A stretch of 64,000 bases of DNA, taken from contig ML976681.1 of assembly GCA_010015655.1 (NCBI GenBank), forward strand, positions 706,819 through 770,818, given 5' to 3'. Numbering within the stretch: the first letter of the stretch is position 1; every line of letters starts with the position of its first letter. The stretch is from Bimuria novae-zelandiae CBS 107.79 (lineage: Eukaryota; Ascomycota; Dothideomycetes; Pleosporales; Didymosphaeriaceae). The position numbers and the translations under genes were made by a program. Under the pieces are notes generated by a model. That model made no database searches. It was not told the DNA's origin and saw only the letters and a list, made by a program, of their open reading frames with translations. Positions 20,242 through 29,820 of the stretch are shown here, piece after piece.

Positions 20242-21943
20242 GTTGTAATATCAAGATTATGATCGCTTTGAGTAGAAGTGAAACATTGCTGTCGAAGCAG
20301 GCGGTATCAATAAGACATGTATCGCGCGAGAGTATCTTCGGTCTTCCCGAGGTCGCCTAGATGCGCAGCTGTGGCACAGCAGGTCCTCCGGAACGCTGGT
20401 TTGTGGAACAAACAGGCGCCTCTTGCACTCTTACCACACGTGTATTCAGCCTAACTCGAAGTATCTTAGCAAATCCTTCTGCCTTAATAGTCATGCTATT
20501 GTGTATTGGGGACTAATCTGGTGCATGATCTGGAAAGGCCATTGGGACAGTGAACGACAACTGAAACTTTATCATGTTGTATGGATCATAATCATTTGTC
20601 CTCTAAAGCTTACCAGTTGAGCTGATTATGTAGATGTAATTTTTTAACTTGGCTGGCCTTTACAATTAGACCCTGTGACGTCGAAAAGAGTGTTGAGGCA
20701 ATCGTTGTTTTGATTAAGAAGCTACTCTATGGAGCTATATACTGTGGATCACGTGAGTCACGTGCACGGGCCGCACGTACGTGGGTGGCCCAAGCTTCTA
20801 TACTGAACCGTCACATGAAATCAAAAAGTTGTTCGACACAATTACAGTTCTTTTTTTACGCGCTCTACTTCAGCTTCATAAAGCTTACGAAGCTCCAAAG
20901 TTGATTACGACTTCGGCTCTATCCACCGTCCCAAACCTCCCCAGTAGCACCTTGTTCGCTGCCCTTGAACAAACATAGTTATCGCGCACACCCTGGTAAA
21001 TTCCCTCACCAAATTAATACCCTTACGTGGTAACGCCACTGAAGAAGCTTGTCAAACCCTGGATTTGTCGTAGATACAAATCCGGTGTGCATCTTAACAC
21101 CCAGGTAGCCCGCGCAGTCCTGCCATCCCACCAACGCTCCTCAAGACCATCTAGTTCAGACAAAACATTCGAACAAGCACTAGACGCCCCGTCCACAGTA
21201 AGTTGTATCAGCACAAACCTCCCTCCAGGTTCAAAATCCAGCAACAACGCTTTTTTCGCTGAACGCAATCCTATCTTTCAGACGTAAATGTATACCACCC
21301 TTCCACTACTCGATGCAGTCGCACACAAAGGGGAAACCTCCCCGTTCGTACCTCTAAATTCATCTCTACTTGAAACGGTATGGAAACCAGTAAACTGGAG
21401 GACAAGACAATCCAAACGCAAAGTCAGTTTCGCTCCCTTTAGAAGCTGGGCACCCATACACATCAACGTGCCTACAAACTCAAGAAATACTCTTTCCAAC
21501 CCACCATCTCACTCAATCTTTATTATCCAACCGAACACCTCCAATCGCCAAGCTAGTTCCCAACTCTCCGAGAACTCTATTTCCGCGTATACCAACTCTC
21601 GCTCTTGACCTCCATAGGTTGCCACTCCCCCGGCTCCAGCACCCTCCCATCATTGACCCTAGAAAATCTGGAAAGATTAGCATACCATTTCAAATATAGC
21701 CATAGCACATGGCGAGCGAACCCAACTCAAACCAAAAGGAAGGCAAAACGTAACGCAACATATGCGAAAACGCATAAAAACAAGTACCTATCTTAACGTT
21801 GTGCCTATCCGGCACATACGCATTCGTAGCTCACATATCCGGTGAAGCAAGACCCAAACCCAGCAAAACGAAGTGTAGCGAAACGAAACGATGCAAAACA
21901 TAAAAACACAAAAACAAAGCCAAAGCCAAAGCACACGCGTCAT
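20242..21943. other. Intergenic, 1.7 kb
   Basis: Only short frames are seen; two adjacent plus-strand frames (21027-21287 and 21288-21608) lack standard starts or recognisable motifs. It contains the palindrome described at 20750-20764. The right half is A/C-rich on the plus strand and probably holds the 3' UTR of the Hep59-like gene. Confidence 0.45.
20750..20764. promoter_or_regulatory. CACGTGAGTCACGTG palindrome (E-box and AP-1-like)
   Basis: A perfect odd palindrome made of two CACGTG boxes (bHLH-type sites) around a TGAGTCA core (Gcn4/AP-1-type site). It lies 509 bases upstream of the P450 start and 1.2 kb from the Hep59-like stop. A regulatory role is inferred only from the motif. Confidence 0.3.
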
Positions 21944-23112
21944 TCACCTCTTATTCTTCAGCGCCTGCGCCTCCTTCTGCGCCTGCATAGCTGCTCTCGC
22001 ACTACGCGAGCCGCCCAACTTGGGCCCCTTGGGCGCGTCCTTGGTACCGGGCGCGGTGGCGGCGGGCTTGTTGCGCTGGTGCCGCGACTCGAGGGAGTCG
22101 AGGAACTCCTGGCGGAACTGCTCGACGAGGGCGTCGTCGTTGGCCGTGGCGGTGGTGCCTTGGGGAGTAGGGTTGGCCGGGGCTTGGTCGTCGAAGTAGT
22201 CGACTGGAAAAGGGGGTTAGTCTATGTAGAGTATCGTGGGGGCAGGAGAGGGAGACGCACGCTTGGCTTCTCGTAGGACGGCTTCGACTATCGCGTCTCG
22301 TCGGATGTCTTCGCTGTTGCGGCGCTTGGGTTGACGCCGCGGCTTGCCGTCGCGTCCTAGGCGTACTTTGCGCGCGGGCTCTTCGGTGGGCTGGCCGTCT
22401 TCGAGCTTCTTCCAGGCTTCTTCGGCGCGCGAGGTGGATGCCGGGCCGAGATCGATCTCCTGGAGCTTGCCCATACCAGCGGCCAGCCTGTGAGACTTGC
22501 CGTCATCCGGTTCTTCTGACTTCGTCGGGGCATCTGCGATCGTGTGAGACGCAGACGATGGGCTGAGTGTTGTCTGCGTAGGCTCAGACGCGAGCGCTGC
22601 GACGGTCGCTGCGAGGTGTTGGGGTATTGGCCAGCCGTATAAACGATGGTTCTTTTCAGCCAGGCGGGCTTCTACATATTCCGTACTGGCTCGTCAGTCT
22701 CCACGCTTTATACTGATAGGATTGCGCCCGATAACGGAAGTTGAACATACATCTGCTGGTCATCCACATCCACAACTTGTCCCGTTTGAGGAACAAACCG
22801 GGCCGTGTAACCTTGCTTTGGCGCATCTTGCTCTTGCCGCACGAGCGCCTGGGTCTTCGTGAGCTCTGCACGCGCAGCAGCTTCCCGTAGACGGTCACGC
22901 GGGCGCTTTCGGTTGCGCAATATCTCCTTCAATGTTGAGGATGTTCCGTCGCCCTCCAGAGTCGGTGCTTCATCTTCTGCGAGTGTAGAGGTGTCTGGGG
23001 ACTGCTGCGCTGCAACGGGATGATCGTCTTCGGTTTCGAGTCGCGTTCGTTTCGCGTGCGTGGTCTTGCGCCGCTTGAACTTGACAGCGGGCTCGGTCGT
23101 GGGGTCATCCAT
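21944..23112 (-). CDS. Hep59/C9orf78 (TLS1-type) splicing-associated protein
   Basis: Three exons: 23112-22751, 22685-22261 and 22203-21944 (introns of 65 and 57 nt). The protein starts MDDPTTEPAVKFKRRKTTHA and contains LKEILRNRKRPRDRLR, the GYTARFVPQTGQV motif, EYVEARLAEKNHRLYG, a basic region GRDGKPRRQPKRRN, and a basic Ala-rich C terminus ending QALKNKR. This order matches the Hep59 family. In fission yeast Tls1 affects splicing of telomere and heterochromatin factors, and human C9orf78 associates with the spliceosome. The protein is highly charged, with no membrane segment, so nuclear location is inferred. The splice sites are consistent in frame, and the family call is good. Confidence 0.85.
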
Positions 23113-23428
23113 GGCGGCAGTGGAGAGTTTACGGTTGAGTGAGTTGGGGATGTGCGGAGGTGGAGACGGTGAGCGCTAAGATATCAGCTGCACGTCACTC
23201 TCAAGTTTACCCGCGGCCAACTCAGCATGCGATTGGTCACTTCCACATTCTGGTTACAGAGACAGTTTTGACGATGAATCGGGCATCATTTCATAGAGAC
23301 TCCGACTATTACTACCATACTAGTAAGAGTAGCAGTTCAGCCATGCCCCCAGCGCATACCCGCAACCTCACTTGCGCGCCTGAGCAAGTGAACTATACGA
23401 ATTCCTCGCGGCTCACCACCCACACCCC
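23113..23428. other. Short intergenic region
   Basis: Promoter of the Hep59-like gene and 3' flank of the small secreted protein gene. Nothing else is seen. Confidence 0.4.
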
Positions 23429-23813
23429 CTAAACAATACCCTTGCAATCATAGCACCCATGGCACACTTTCTCATGCTCCTTGCACATGTTCGTCCTGCG
23501 CGGCTCATGGTTGAGATATTTCCGTATGAAGGTAAGCCCACACTCGCGCGCACTCATCTCCGAAGGTAGAACTTGCAGCCTGGCACTCGCGGATGTAGGT
23601 CGTGCAATATCGGCACCTGCTACGCATGGCTGGGTTCTACACAGTGTCCTTGCGGGAGAGATCTTGCAAATTTCAGCGCCAGACTCTAAGTGAGGGGAGA
23701 GGACCTACCGTCCTTGATGATGTTGCTGTTATCGTCCTGGAAACCGTCGGCGGGTCGGAGAGGGCGCTCGTGAAGAGCGTGAAGAGGAAGGTGAAGATGA
23801 TGAGGAACTTCAT
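23429..23813 (-). CDS. Small secreted cysteine-rich protein
   Basis: The ATG at 23813 opens a clear signal peptide (MKFLIIFTFLFTLFTSALS). The first exon ends near 23709 at a GTAGGT donor. The last exon, ending at the stop at 23429, encodes SARECGLTFIRKYLNHEP, then RRTNMCKEHEKVCHGCYDCK and GIV. It has five Cys in about 45 residues, and the closing CxxCxxC (CHGCYDC) is striking. The middle is unresolved: a CRYCTTYIREC segment lies in another frame at about 23580-23615, so one more intron or a short exon is likely. The mature product would be under 100 residues. Family unknown; secretion and high Cys are typical of fungal effector-like or antimicrobial small proteins, but no activity can be assigned. 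Confidence 0.6.
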
Positions 23814-24240
23814 GGTTTGGATTGTTGGGCTGAGACGATTGCATGCTTTTGCAGAAGTCACTGGTTTGGAGGAAGGTTGTAGTTGAGCTAGAATTGACTC
23901 GGCCTATATACCATTAATTTACGCTGAGTACCCCAATGGCCGCCTCTCAAAAGAGAGCACCGACGTGGACCCTGTGTTTGCAAGAGCGAGCACCAATCTC
24001 CTTTCTCCAGCCCTCGGGGAAACAAGGCGCTGCAATAGCGCATGCTTGTTGCTTGCTCCGTTAGACGACGGGGTTAGACGGAATTGGCTGGCGATTCTCA
24101 GCAAACGAAATGGTGATCAGAGAGAGGGAAATGTTAGGCACGATAAACTGTGACATGTTCTACAAAATGCTGCTGAACGTTAATCTCCATTCGGACAAGT
24201 AACAAAGTTGTGAACCCACACATATTTACAAGCTTACAGC
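23814..24240. other. Intergenic
   Basis: Promoter side of the small secreted protein gene and 3' flank of the complex I gene. A TATA-like tatata run occurs near 23904-23910, about 95 bases upstream of the small-protein ATG. No gene is seen. Confidence 0.4.
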
Positions 24241-25239
24241 TCACAACTCGCCGTCCTTCCTCAGAGTCTCGTTGCCCCACGGCTCGCTCGTTAACGAGGT
24301 CAGACCGGCAGCGGGCTCACAGCTCTTCCTTCCGCTCAACGGACCCGGCGTGGGCACCTGCACCCCGCCCGCCGTGTATCCTCGCCCTTGCTCGATGCTG
24401 TCCCTATTCTCCACGTTCCTGTTCTCGCCAGTGATGATGGCGTGGCCGTCACCCGCCAGACCAGGCGTGCCAGCTTGTGCGCCAGTCTTCTCAGCGGCGT
24501 TCTGGAGGGCCTTGAGCAGTGATACAGTTGAGTCGTATGTGAGATCCTCGTAGTAGTCATCATTGATTTGCACCATGGGCGCGTTCGCACAGGCGCCAAG
24601 GCATTCGACTTCGGTGAAGGTAAAGAGGCCGTCCTTGGTGGTTCCGCCGTGGTGAATGCCCAGAGTGTCTTCCACAGCCTTCATGACCGCATCGCTGTTG
24701 CACAGCATGCAAGGTGTCTACACACGTTAACAGTTGCTAGCGCTCCCCGCGCGCTTCGCCACTTACTGTTGTGCAGACCTGGACGTGGAATTTGCCGACC
24801 GGGTTCCGGTTGTACATGGTGTAGAAGGTAGCGACCTCGTAGACGCGCATGGGCGGCATCTCCAGTATCCGCGCCACCTCGTTCATGACGCTGATGCTAG
24901 TGAAGCCGTGCTGGCGCTGGCCGAGGTCGAGCAGGGGCATGACGGCGGCCTTCTTGTACTGCGAGGGGTACCGGGAGACGATCTCCTTGATGAGCTCCTC
25001 ATTCTGCGGCGTGAATTTGAAGGGAATCGATGGGTTGTTCTCGGGCGTGTCGCGGTGCTGCGGGCTCCATTAGCGTTGCAATCGCAGGGAGGAAGAGAGC
25101 GGAAAGAGCTACGTACCACCATGAGAGAGTCGCTCCGGGCGGGCGCTGTGACGCTGAAGGCCCGCCATTGGGTCCGCTGGAGCTGACGCAGGGCGCGGGG
25201 ACCGCTGCGATACATAAACGGTACCAGCTTGGAGGCCAT
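24241..25239 (-). CDS. nuo-24: NADH:ubiquinone oxidoreductase 24-kDa subunit (NDUFV2)
   Basis: Exons 25239-25117, 25057-24767 and 24717-24241, with introns of 59 and 49 nt in phase 0. The start [20 protein letters not shown] is an Arg-rich mitochondrial presequence. The body shows [34 protein letters not shown] and HVQVCTTTPCMLC, then [16 protein letters not shown]. Together these give the four Cys that hold the N1a [2Fe-2S] cluster (CxxxxC and CxxxC). A C-terminal extension rich in Gly, Pro and Ser follows. The subunit belongs to the NADH-oxidising module in the matrix arm of complex I, next to the 51-kDa FMN subunit. The length (about 296 residues) is within the fungal range, and the call is firm. 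Confidence 0.95.
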
Positions 25240-25739
25240 TGTGGATGTGAGAGCTGCGGGTGGTTGCGACGGCGTTGATGTCGCACTCGACCTTCGGTCG
25301 GGCAAAGCTCGGCAGCCAATCAGGTGCAGGCAGAGGTCATCATACAAAACGCCCCGAGGTTCCCCATCACTGTTTATTCTAGATTACGGAGCATTTCTAG
25401 AAAACATGCCGTGTACTTGATTGTAGCGAACACGTTGATGATTCGCATCAAATTCAATAGCATTGATTGGTATCCATATATGGACTGATAAGCCAAGTGC
25501 CTGTCTCGACGCTTTATTGTCGTCCCCTAACCTCTGATTTCAATCGGCAGCCGCAATTACCGCACATGTCATCCAAAGCCGTAGTCTCATCAAGCCTCGC
25601 AGATACATAATGACGCTGAAACCGCGCGCAGTGCCAGCCATGCTGAATCGGCAAGTTCTCCCAAAGCCAACGGGCCCAAACTAAACGCCATCCATGCAAC
25701 GGAAATAACAAAATCGTCCTTTCGAAAGGTCGCAAAAAA
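25240..25739. other. Intergenic
   Basis: Promoter of the complex I gene and 3' flank of HYM1. An 82-codon minus-strand frame (25514-25762) overlaps the HYM1 3' end and is not called. Confidence 0.45.
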
Positions 25740-27077
25740 TCAAGTAGCCGCGGGCGGAGCAATCGGTTGTGGCGGGAGGTTTTCTATTTGCCGAATCAAG
25801 AAGCTCTTCTCGTCGTTGAATTGCTCGTCTTCCGTCCGGTCCTCGAGGAAGTTGGGCAGGAAGCGTAGTAGCTTCTCGCGATTACTGATCAGTATGCGCT
25901 GCACGGCGATGGATTTGTTGGGGTTAGCAACAAAAACCTAGGATTTTTAGCACGACTGAAAGCGGATATGCGGTCCGTGTGGGAACTGACCTTGAAGACG
26001 TGGAAGCCTTCGTAGTTGATCATGCGCCGGTCATCCCGCAACAGCTTCATAATGATCTTGAGATGTTCGCCCGAGTCGACGTATTGCGTCATGACGTTGT
26101 AGTTCGCCCGGTCGAGCAGAATTTCGCCCAAGAGCTTGATTGATTGTCGTTTAGTGACGTAGCTTTCCGACTGTATCAATATCGTGTTGTATCTTGAAAA
26201 GAACATGTCAAAATTCGTCTGAAGATATCCTGCAACCAAGCTCTTGTGTTTGGTAAGGATGTCCTATGCACCATTGTCAGCTCTGCATATCCACATGGCC
26301 GCCACTGGCTGGCATACCCTGAATGTGTTGAAAGCGTCCGCGCTAACTTCAAAAGCGCCCTTATCTATCCAATTAAAAAACTCCCAAAAGACTCCCTCTC
26401 CCGACGAGGGTACATCCGGGTTCACATTCGCGAGGTCGCGCATCTTTCCATCCGGTGTTGGCTCGTCGTACAGGAGAAGTGCGGCAATAGAGTCGTACTT
26501 AAGGGCTTCCCGCAAAACACCTCCGCATGGCATTGCGCTCTCTCGCCGATCGTAGCCCTTGCATAATGCTATTATGATCTCAGGTCGGTATTGTATGACG
26601 TGGTGTAGAACCTGAGGGTCGTCGGCACCAGCGGGCTTGTAGCGGAATGCGGTCGAGAAGATGACTTGGGCGTCTTTGCGCGATTCGAACGGGAGCTTGT
26701 GGATATTGGTCGCAAGGGTGTAGAGGAGGTCGTCTTGAATGATGAGGCTCAATAGCTCAAACACTAATGCCGGATTGACTTCGGATTCTACATGACCATT
26801 AGCTGTGGTTCCACAGATGGTGATGGGTGGAGCGGGCGAAAGCGAAAATGCGTAGCTACCCGGCGTGCCTTGAAGTCTGGTCTTTAGTTGTTGGAGATCT
26901 TTCGCCAGCTCTTCCTCGATCTGTCCAATGTCAGTGCCAGGATCCGCCGCGGTACTACGCTGACATGCGAACCTTAGGGTTTGGCTTGACTTCCTCACTC
27001 AGCCGTATTGTCAGCTCCTTCGTGGAGCGCACGAGCTCGTTCGGTGGCTTTGCGGACTTGCGGAACAGGAAGGCCAT
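25740..27077 (-). CDS. HYM1: Mo25/HYM1 scaffold protein of the RAM/NDR kinase network
   Basis: Four exons: 27077-26973, 26920-26318, 26263-25991 and 25937-25740, with introns of 52-54 nt. The start MAFLFRKSAKPPNELVRSTK is typical of Mo25. Family blocks in order: IQDDLLYTLATNIHKLPFES, RKDAQVIFSTAFR, IIALCKGYDRRESAMPCGG, REALKYDSIAALLLYD, VFWEFFNWIDKGAFEVSADA, RYNTILIQSESYVTKRQSIK, LLGEILLDRANYNVMTQYV and RILISNREKLLRFLPNF. The ARM-repeat-like scaffold binds germinal-centre kinases upstream of NDR/LATS-type kinases (yeast Kic1-Cbk1). A. nidulans hymA, of the same family, is needed for conidiophore development. No defect is seen. Confidence 0.95.
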
Positions 27078-27651
27078 GATGTTCGGGCGCGGGCGGAAGG
27101 TGTAGGGGCGTTAATCTCGAGTGGAGGGGTTCCGTTGAACAAAGCTGGTGCCTGGCATCAGCTACCGCAGAAACGACGACATGCAATGTTTGGGGGCGCG
27201 GGGCGACAAGACAACAAGGGCCGTGGGGTTTGTTGTGCGTGGCTGACAGTGATGTCGGGAGGCTTTGATCTCATGGGTGCCCGGTCCACTGTTCCCTGCA
27301 TTAGCGGGCAGCCGTATTAGCGCGTATGCAACCCCAAACTTTGGCTCGCGCTATCAACCTTGGAACCAAGCATCTCACGTGTATATGGCCAAACCTTGGA
27401 ACCTTGGAGCTTTGATTGAGCGCATAATATAATGATTATAGCACTCGAATGTTACGTAGGCCGTGCTGAAGCGTGCTCAAATCTGCCTAGCATCATTACG
27501 TTTACACTTCACATCCATTCACTGGAATCAGATCAGGTATGATTCGCCCCTAGCTTGCTACATTCATTTAATCATGTCCCTGCATCATCTTGACTGGGAA
27601 CTCTGCAGAATGCGATTCCTGGGAGCAAATAGACAGAGTATGATCGCTCGC
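27078..27651. other. Intergenic between HYM1 and the kinase gene
   Basis: Promoter of HYM1 and 3' flank of the kinase. No gene is seen. Confidence 0.45.
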
Positions 27652-29275
27652 TCATTCTGTAAAGTACGCGTGCCTCAAAGCCTGGCCAGAGTCAACGATA
27701 CTACCCGCGTGAGATAAAATTCGACTTCTTACCTGAGCTGCTTTTAGCCTATGCCCACTCTCGTAGCAAACCAAGCTGCTAACAAGCTGCTGTTCGACAT
27801 TCGAGGTGCCAGGAAGCAGAGAAGCCCAAGGCCGAGGCGGGAAGTCTATGAATTGTACCTTCCCCCAGTCCGGGAAACCTGCAGCTTCCTGTGAAAGTTA
27901 GCCTCAGGCCTGTGTAGCCACACGAAGATCATACCGGCCAGATCTCCAGGTCCGGAGTTCCCAGCTTGCTGAATGTGCTCGCTATGAGCGCAAGATCGCT
28001 GCCCAACTCCCCAGAATCGAACAAGGTTGGATGACCGGGTACCAACGCTTCGGCGACAGTACATCCGGCAGCCCAAAGGTCGAGCTCGCAACCGTATCTC
28101 TTATTGCCAAATAGAAGCTCTGGTGGCCTGTAGCAGGTCGTACCAACATCGGTAATTTTCGAGTCGGCTGCTTCGGACCCCATTGTGTTCGGAGCCCATG
28201 CGATGCCGAAATCTGACAAATAAGCCGGTCCATCCAAAGACTTCAGTAGGATGTTGGAGGGCTTCACATCCCTGTGGATAATGCCGCGTTCGTGGATGAA
28301 TGCCAGAGCGGAGAACATGTCTTTAAGCGCGCTTTTAACCTGTAGAGCTGACATTTTGTCGCTTTGCAGGGCCTTGAGAAGGTCATAGGGCATGAAGGGG
28401 AAGACGAGAACAAATCTCGAACCAGGCTCATGGAACGTTTCGAGGAGCGGCATCACGCGGCCTGAGGCCGCGAGTTCCAAAATCCGAGCTTCACGTCTCG
28501 AATCATGCGGTGGTTCCATCACCGATGGAGTGGTGACTTTTAATGCAACCAAAGTCTTACTGGTACCGGTTGCAGACGCGAAATAACCTTCATGTTTGGC
28601 CGTGGCAGCCCTGTAAACGGCCGAGAACTGCCCTTCGCCATGGTAGAGACAATTCCTATATTGTCCAATGTCCGTACCGGACGGCGTGGGGACATGGTTT
28701 TCATCCTGATTTGGTTAGCTGTAGTTTTCTGAAATAGCAGACGTTATTACTTCGAAAGGGTGAAGCTCGACTGAAGGTGCGCCCAAACTTGCTATTTTCT
28801 TCTCGCATAGCTGTTCGTACTCTTCCTGAAGCACTGTCAGTCCACAATCGCGATATGCTTGAGGGGGTGAGTAGCACAGCAGATTGGGCATCGTCGTAGG
28901 TCTTGGATTCGAATAAAGTCGCTTCTCGACGTGCTTGGGCTGCGGCGAGCGTCGAATCGGATACTTGATAGGCAGAAGTGCTGGACCATGGTCAGAGCAT
29001 GCATCGAGTTGTTGAGCCTGATCATTGGGTTAAGGATGTCATCATATATGGTAGCGAATTAAAATGAAAACCCTGGTCAGAATGGAGCCAATTGCACCTG
29101 TGGGTGGACGAAACACTTTTTGCTGAAATGCAAGGCAAGGCTCTTACGAGGCAGTCCTTGTATACTAGCTGCGACTTTCTTTCCAATCACGTATTCATGT
29201 TCAAAATACTTGCATTTTGGTGACCGCGGACAACCTCGCCGAGAAGCCCACCTCTGCACGCCAGTCCGCCGCCAT
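27652..29275 (-). CDS. CDK-like protein kinase (possibly CAK/Csk1-like)
   Basis: The kinase core reads YHGEGQFSAVYRA (Gly-rich loop), VALKVTTPS (ATP Lys), a helix C Glu in RREARILELA, IIHRDVKPSNILLK (catalytic loop), YLSDFGIAWAP (DFG), TTCYRPPELLFG (APE-equivalent) and ELDLWAAGCTVAE. This is CMGC/CDK-type. The fourth intron gives EAAGFPDWGKVQF after PDLEIWP, and a last small exon ALRHAYFTE ends at 27652. The exon before the core reads through AYRDCGLTVLQEEYEQLCEK to HPFE, then intron GTAATA...ATCAG, then DENHVPTPSG. The start is uncertain. MAADWRAEVGFSARLSAVTK at 29275 with a donor after KMQ is most plausible, and MPNLLCYSPPQAY at 28891 is the alternative. A divergent N terminus and ATP loop recall CDK-activating kinases, but no closer assignment is safe. 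Confidence 0.78.
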
Positions 29276-29820
29276 TTGTGGGAATTCAAGGTGGATGGCA
29301 GATTCGATATGGAACTGAATTTGGTATTATTCGACAAGAACGGCAGTCGAGCAGGATGGAAGGATTGCTCGCTTCGTGGCGCCTGGTGCCTACGCGCGTG
29401 CTGCTGCTGGCATCCGTGAGTTTGCGGAAGGGTGAGTTGCAGCACGAGCCAGGATTGAGGCAGCTGCGAACGCCTCGGCCGCAGGAAAGTGCCAACACTC
29501 CCCTGCCGCCTACAAGATGAACCATTGTAACGCGCTCTGGACTATTCGGGCTCTCCTCGCCATATTCTACTTTCACGATGTCCTCGTAGGCCGTTTGAAA
29601 CTATCTAAGAGGCGCCTGTTTGACGTAATCCCGGTCGAACCGCGCATCCTGGACTTAACCCTAAGCGGATGAGGCGGCCCAGGCGAGGTGTGACAACGCA
29701 GTGAGGTCCTGCACAGGAACAGCTCTGCGACATCCCGAACGGCTCGTTGGGGGCATCTTCTATGTAAAAGTTGCCCTATTATTCCCCCCGGCCGCTGCGC
29801 CCTTCTCCAGACTCCCCGCC
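29276..29820. promoter_or_regulatory. Divergent promoter region, kinase (-) and SYP1 (+)
   Basis: 545 bases between two head-to-head starts, if the 29275 start of the kinase is right. No TATA box stands out. The region must hold both promoters; the motif content was not resolved. Confidence 0.4.

Noticed and set aside
21027..21608. Two adjacent plus-strand frames
   Set aside because: The first lacks a standard ATG, no domain, C/A-rich composition typical of the flank; not enough to call a gene.
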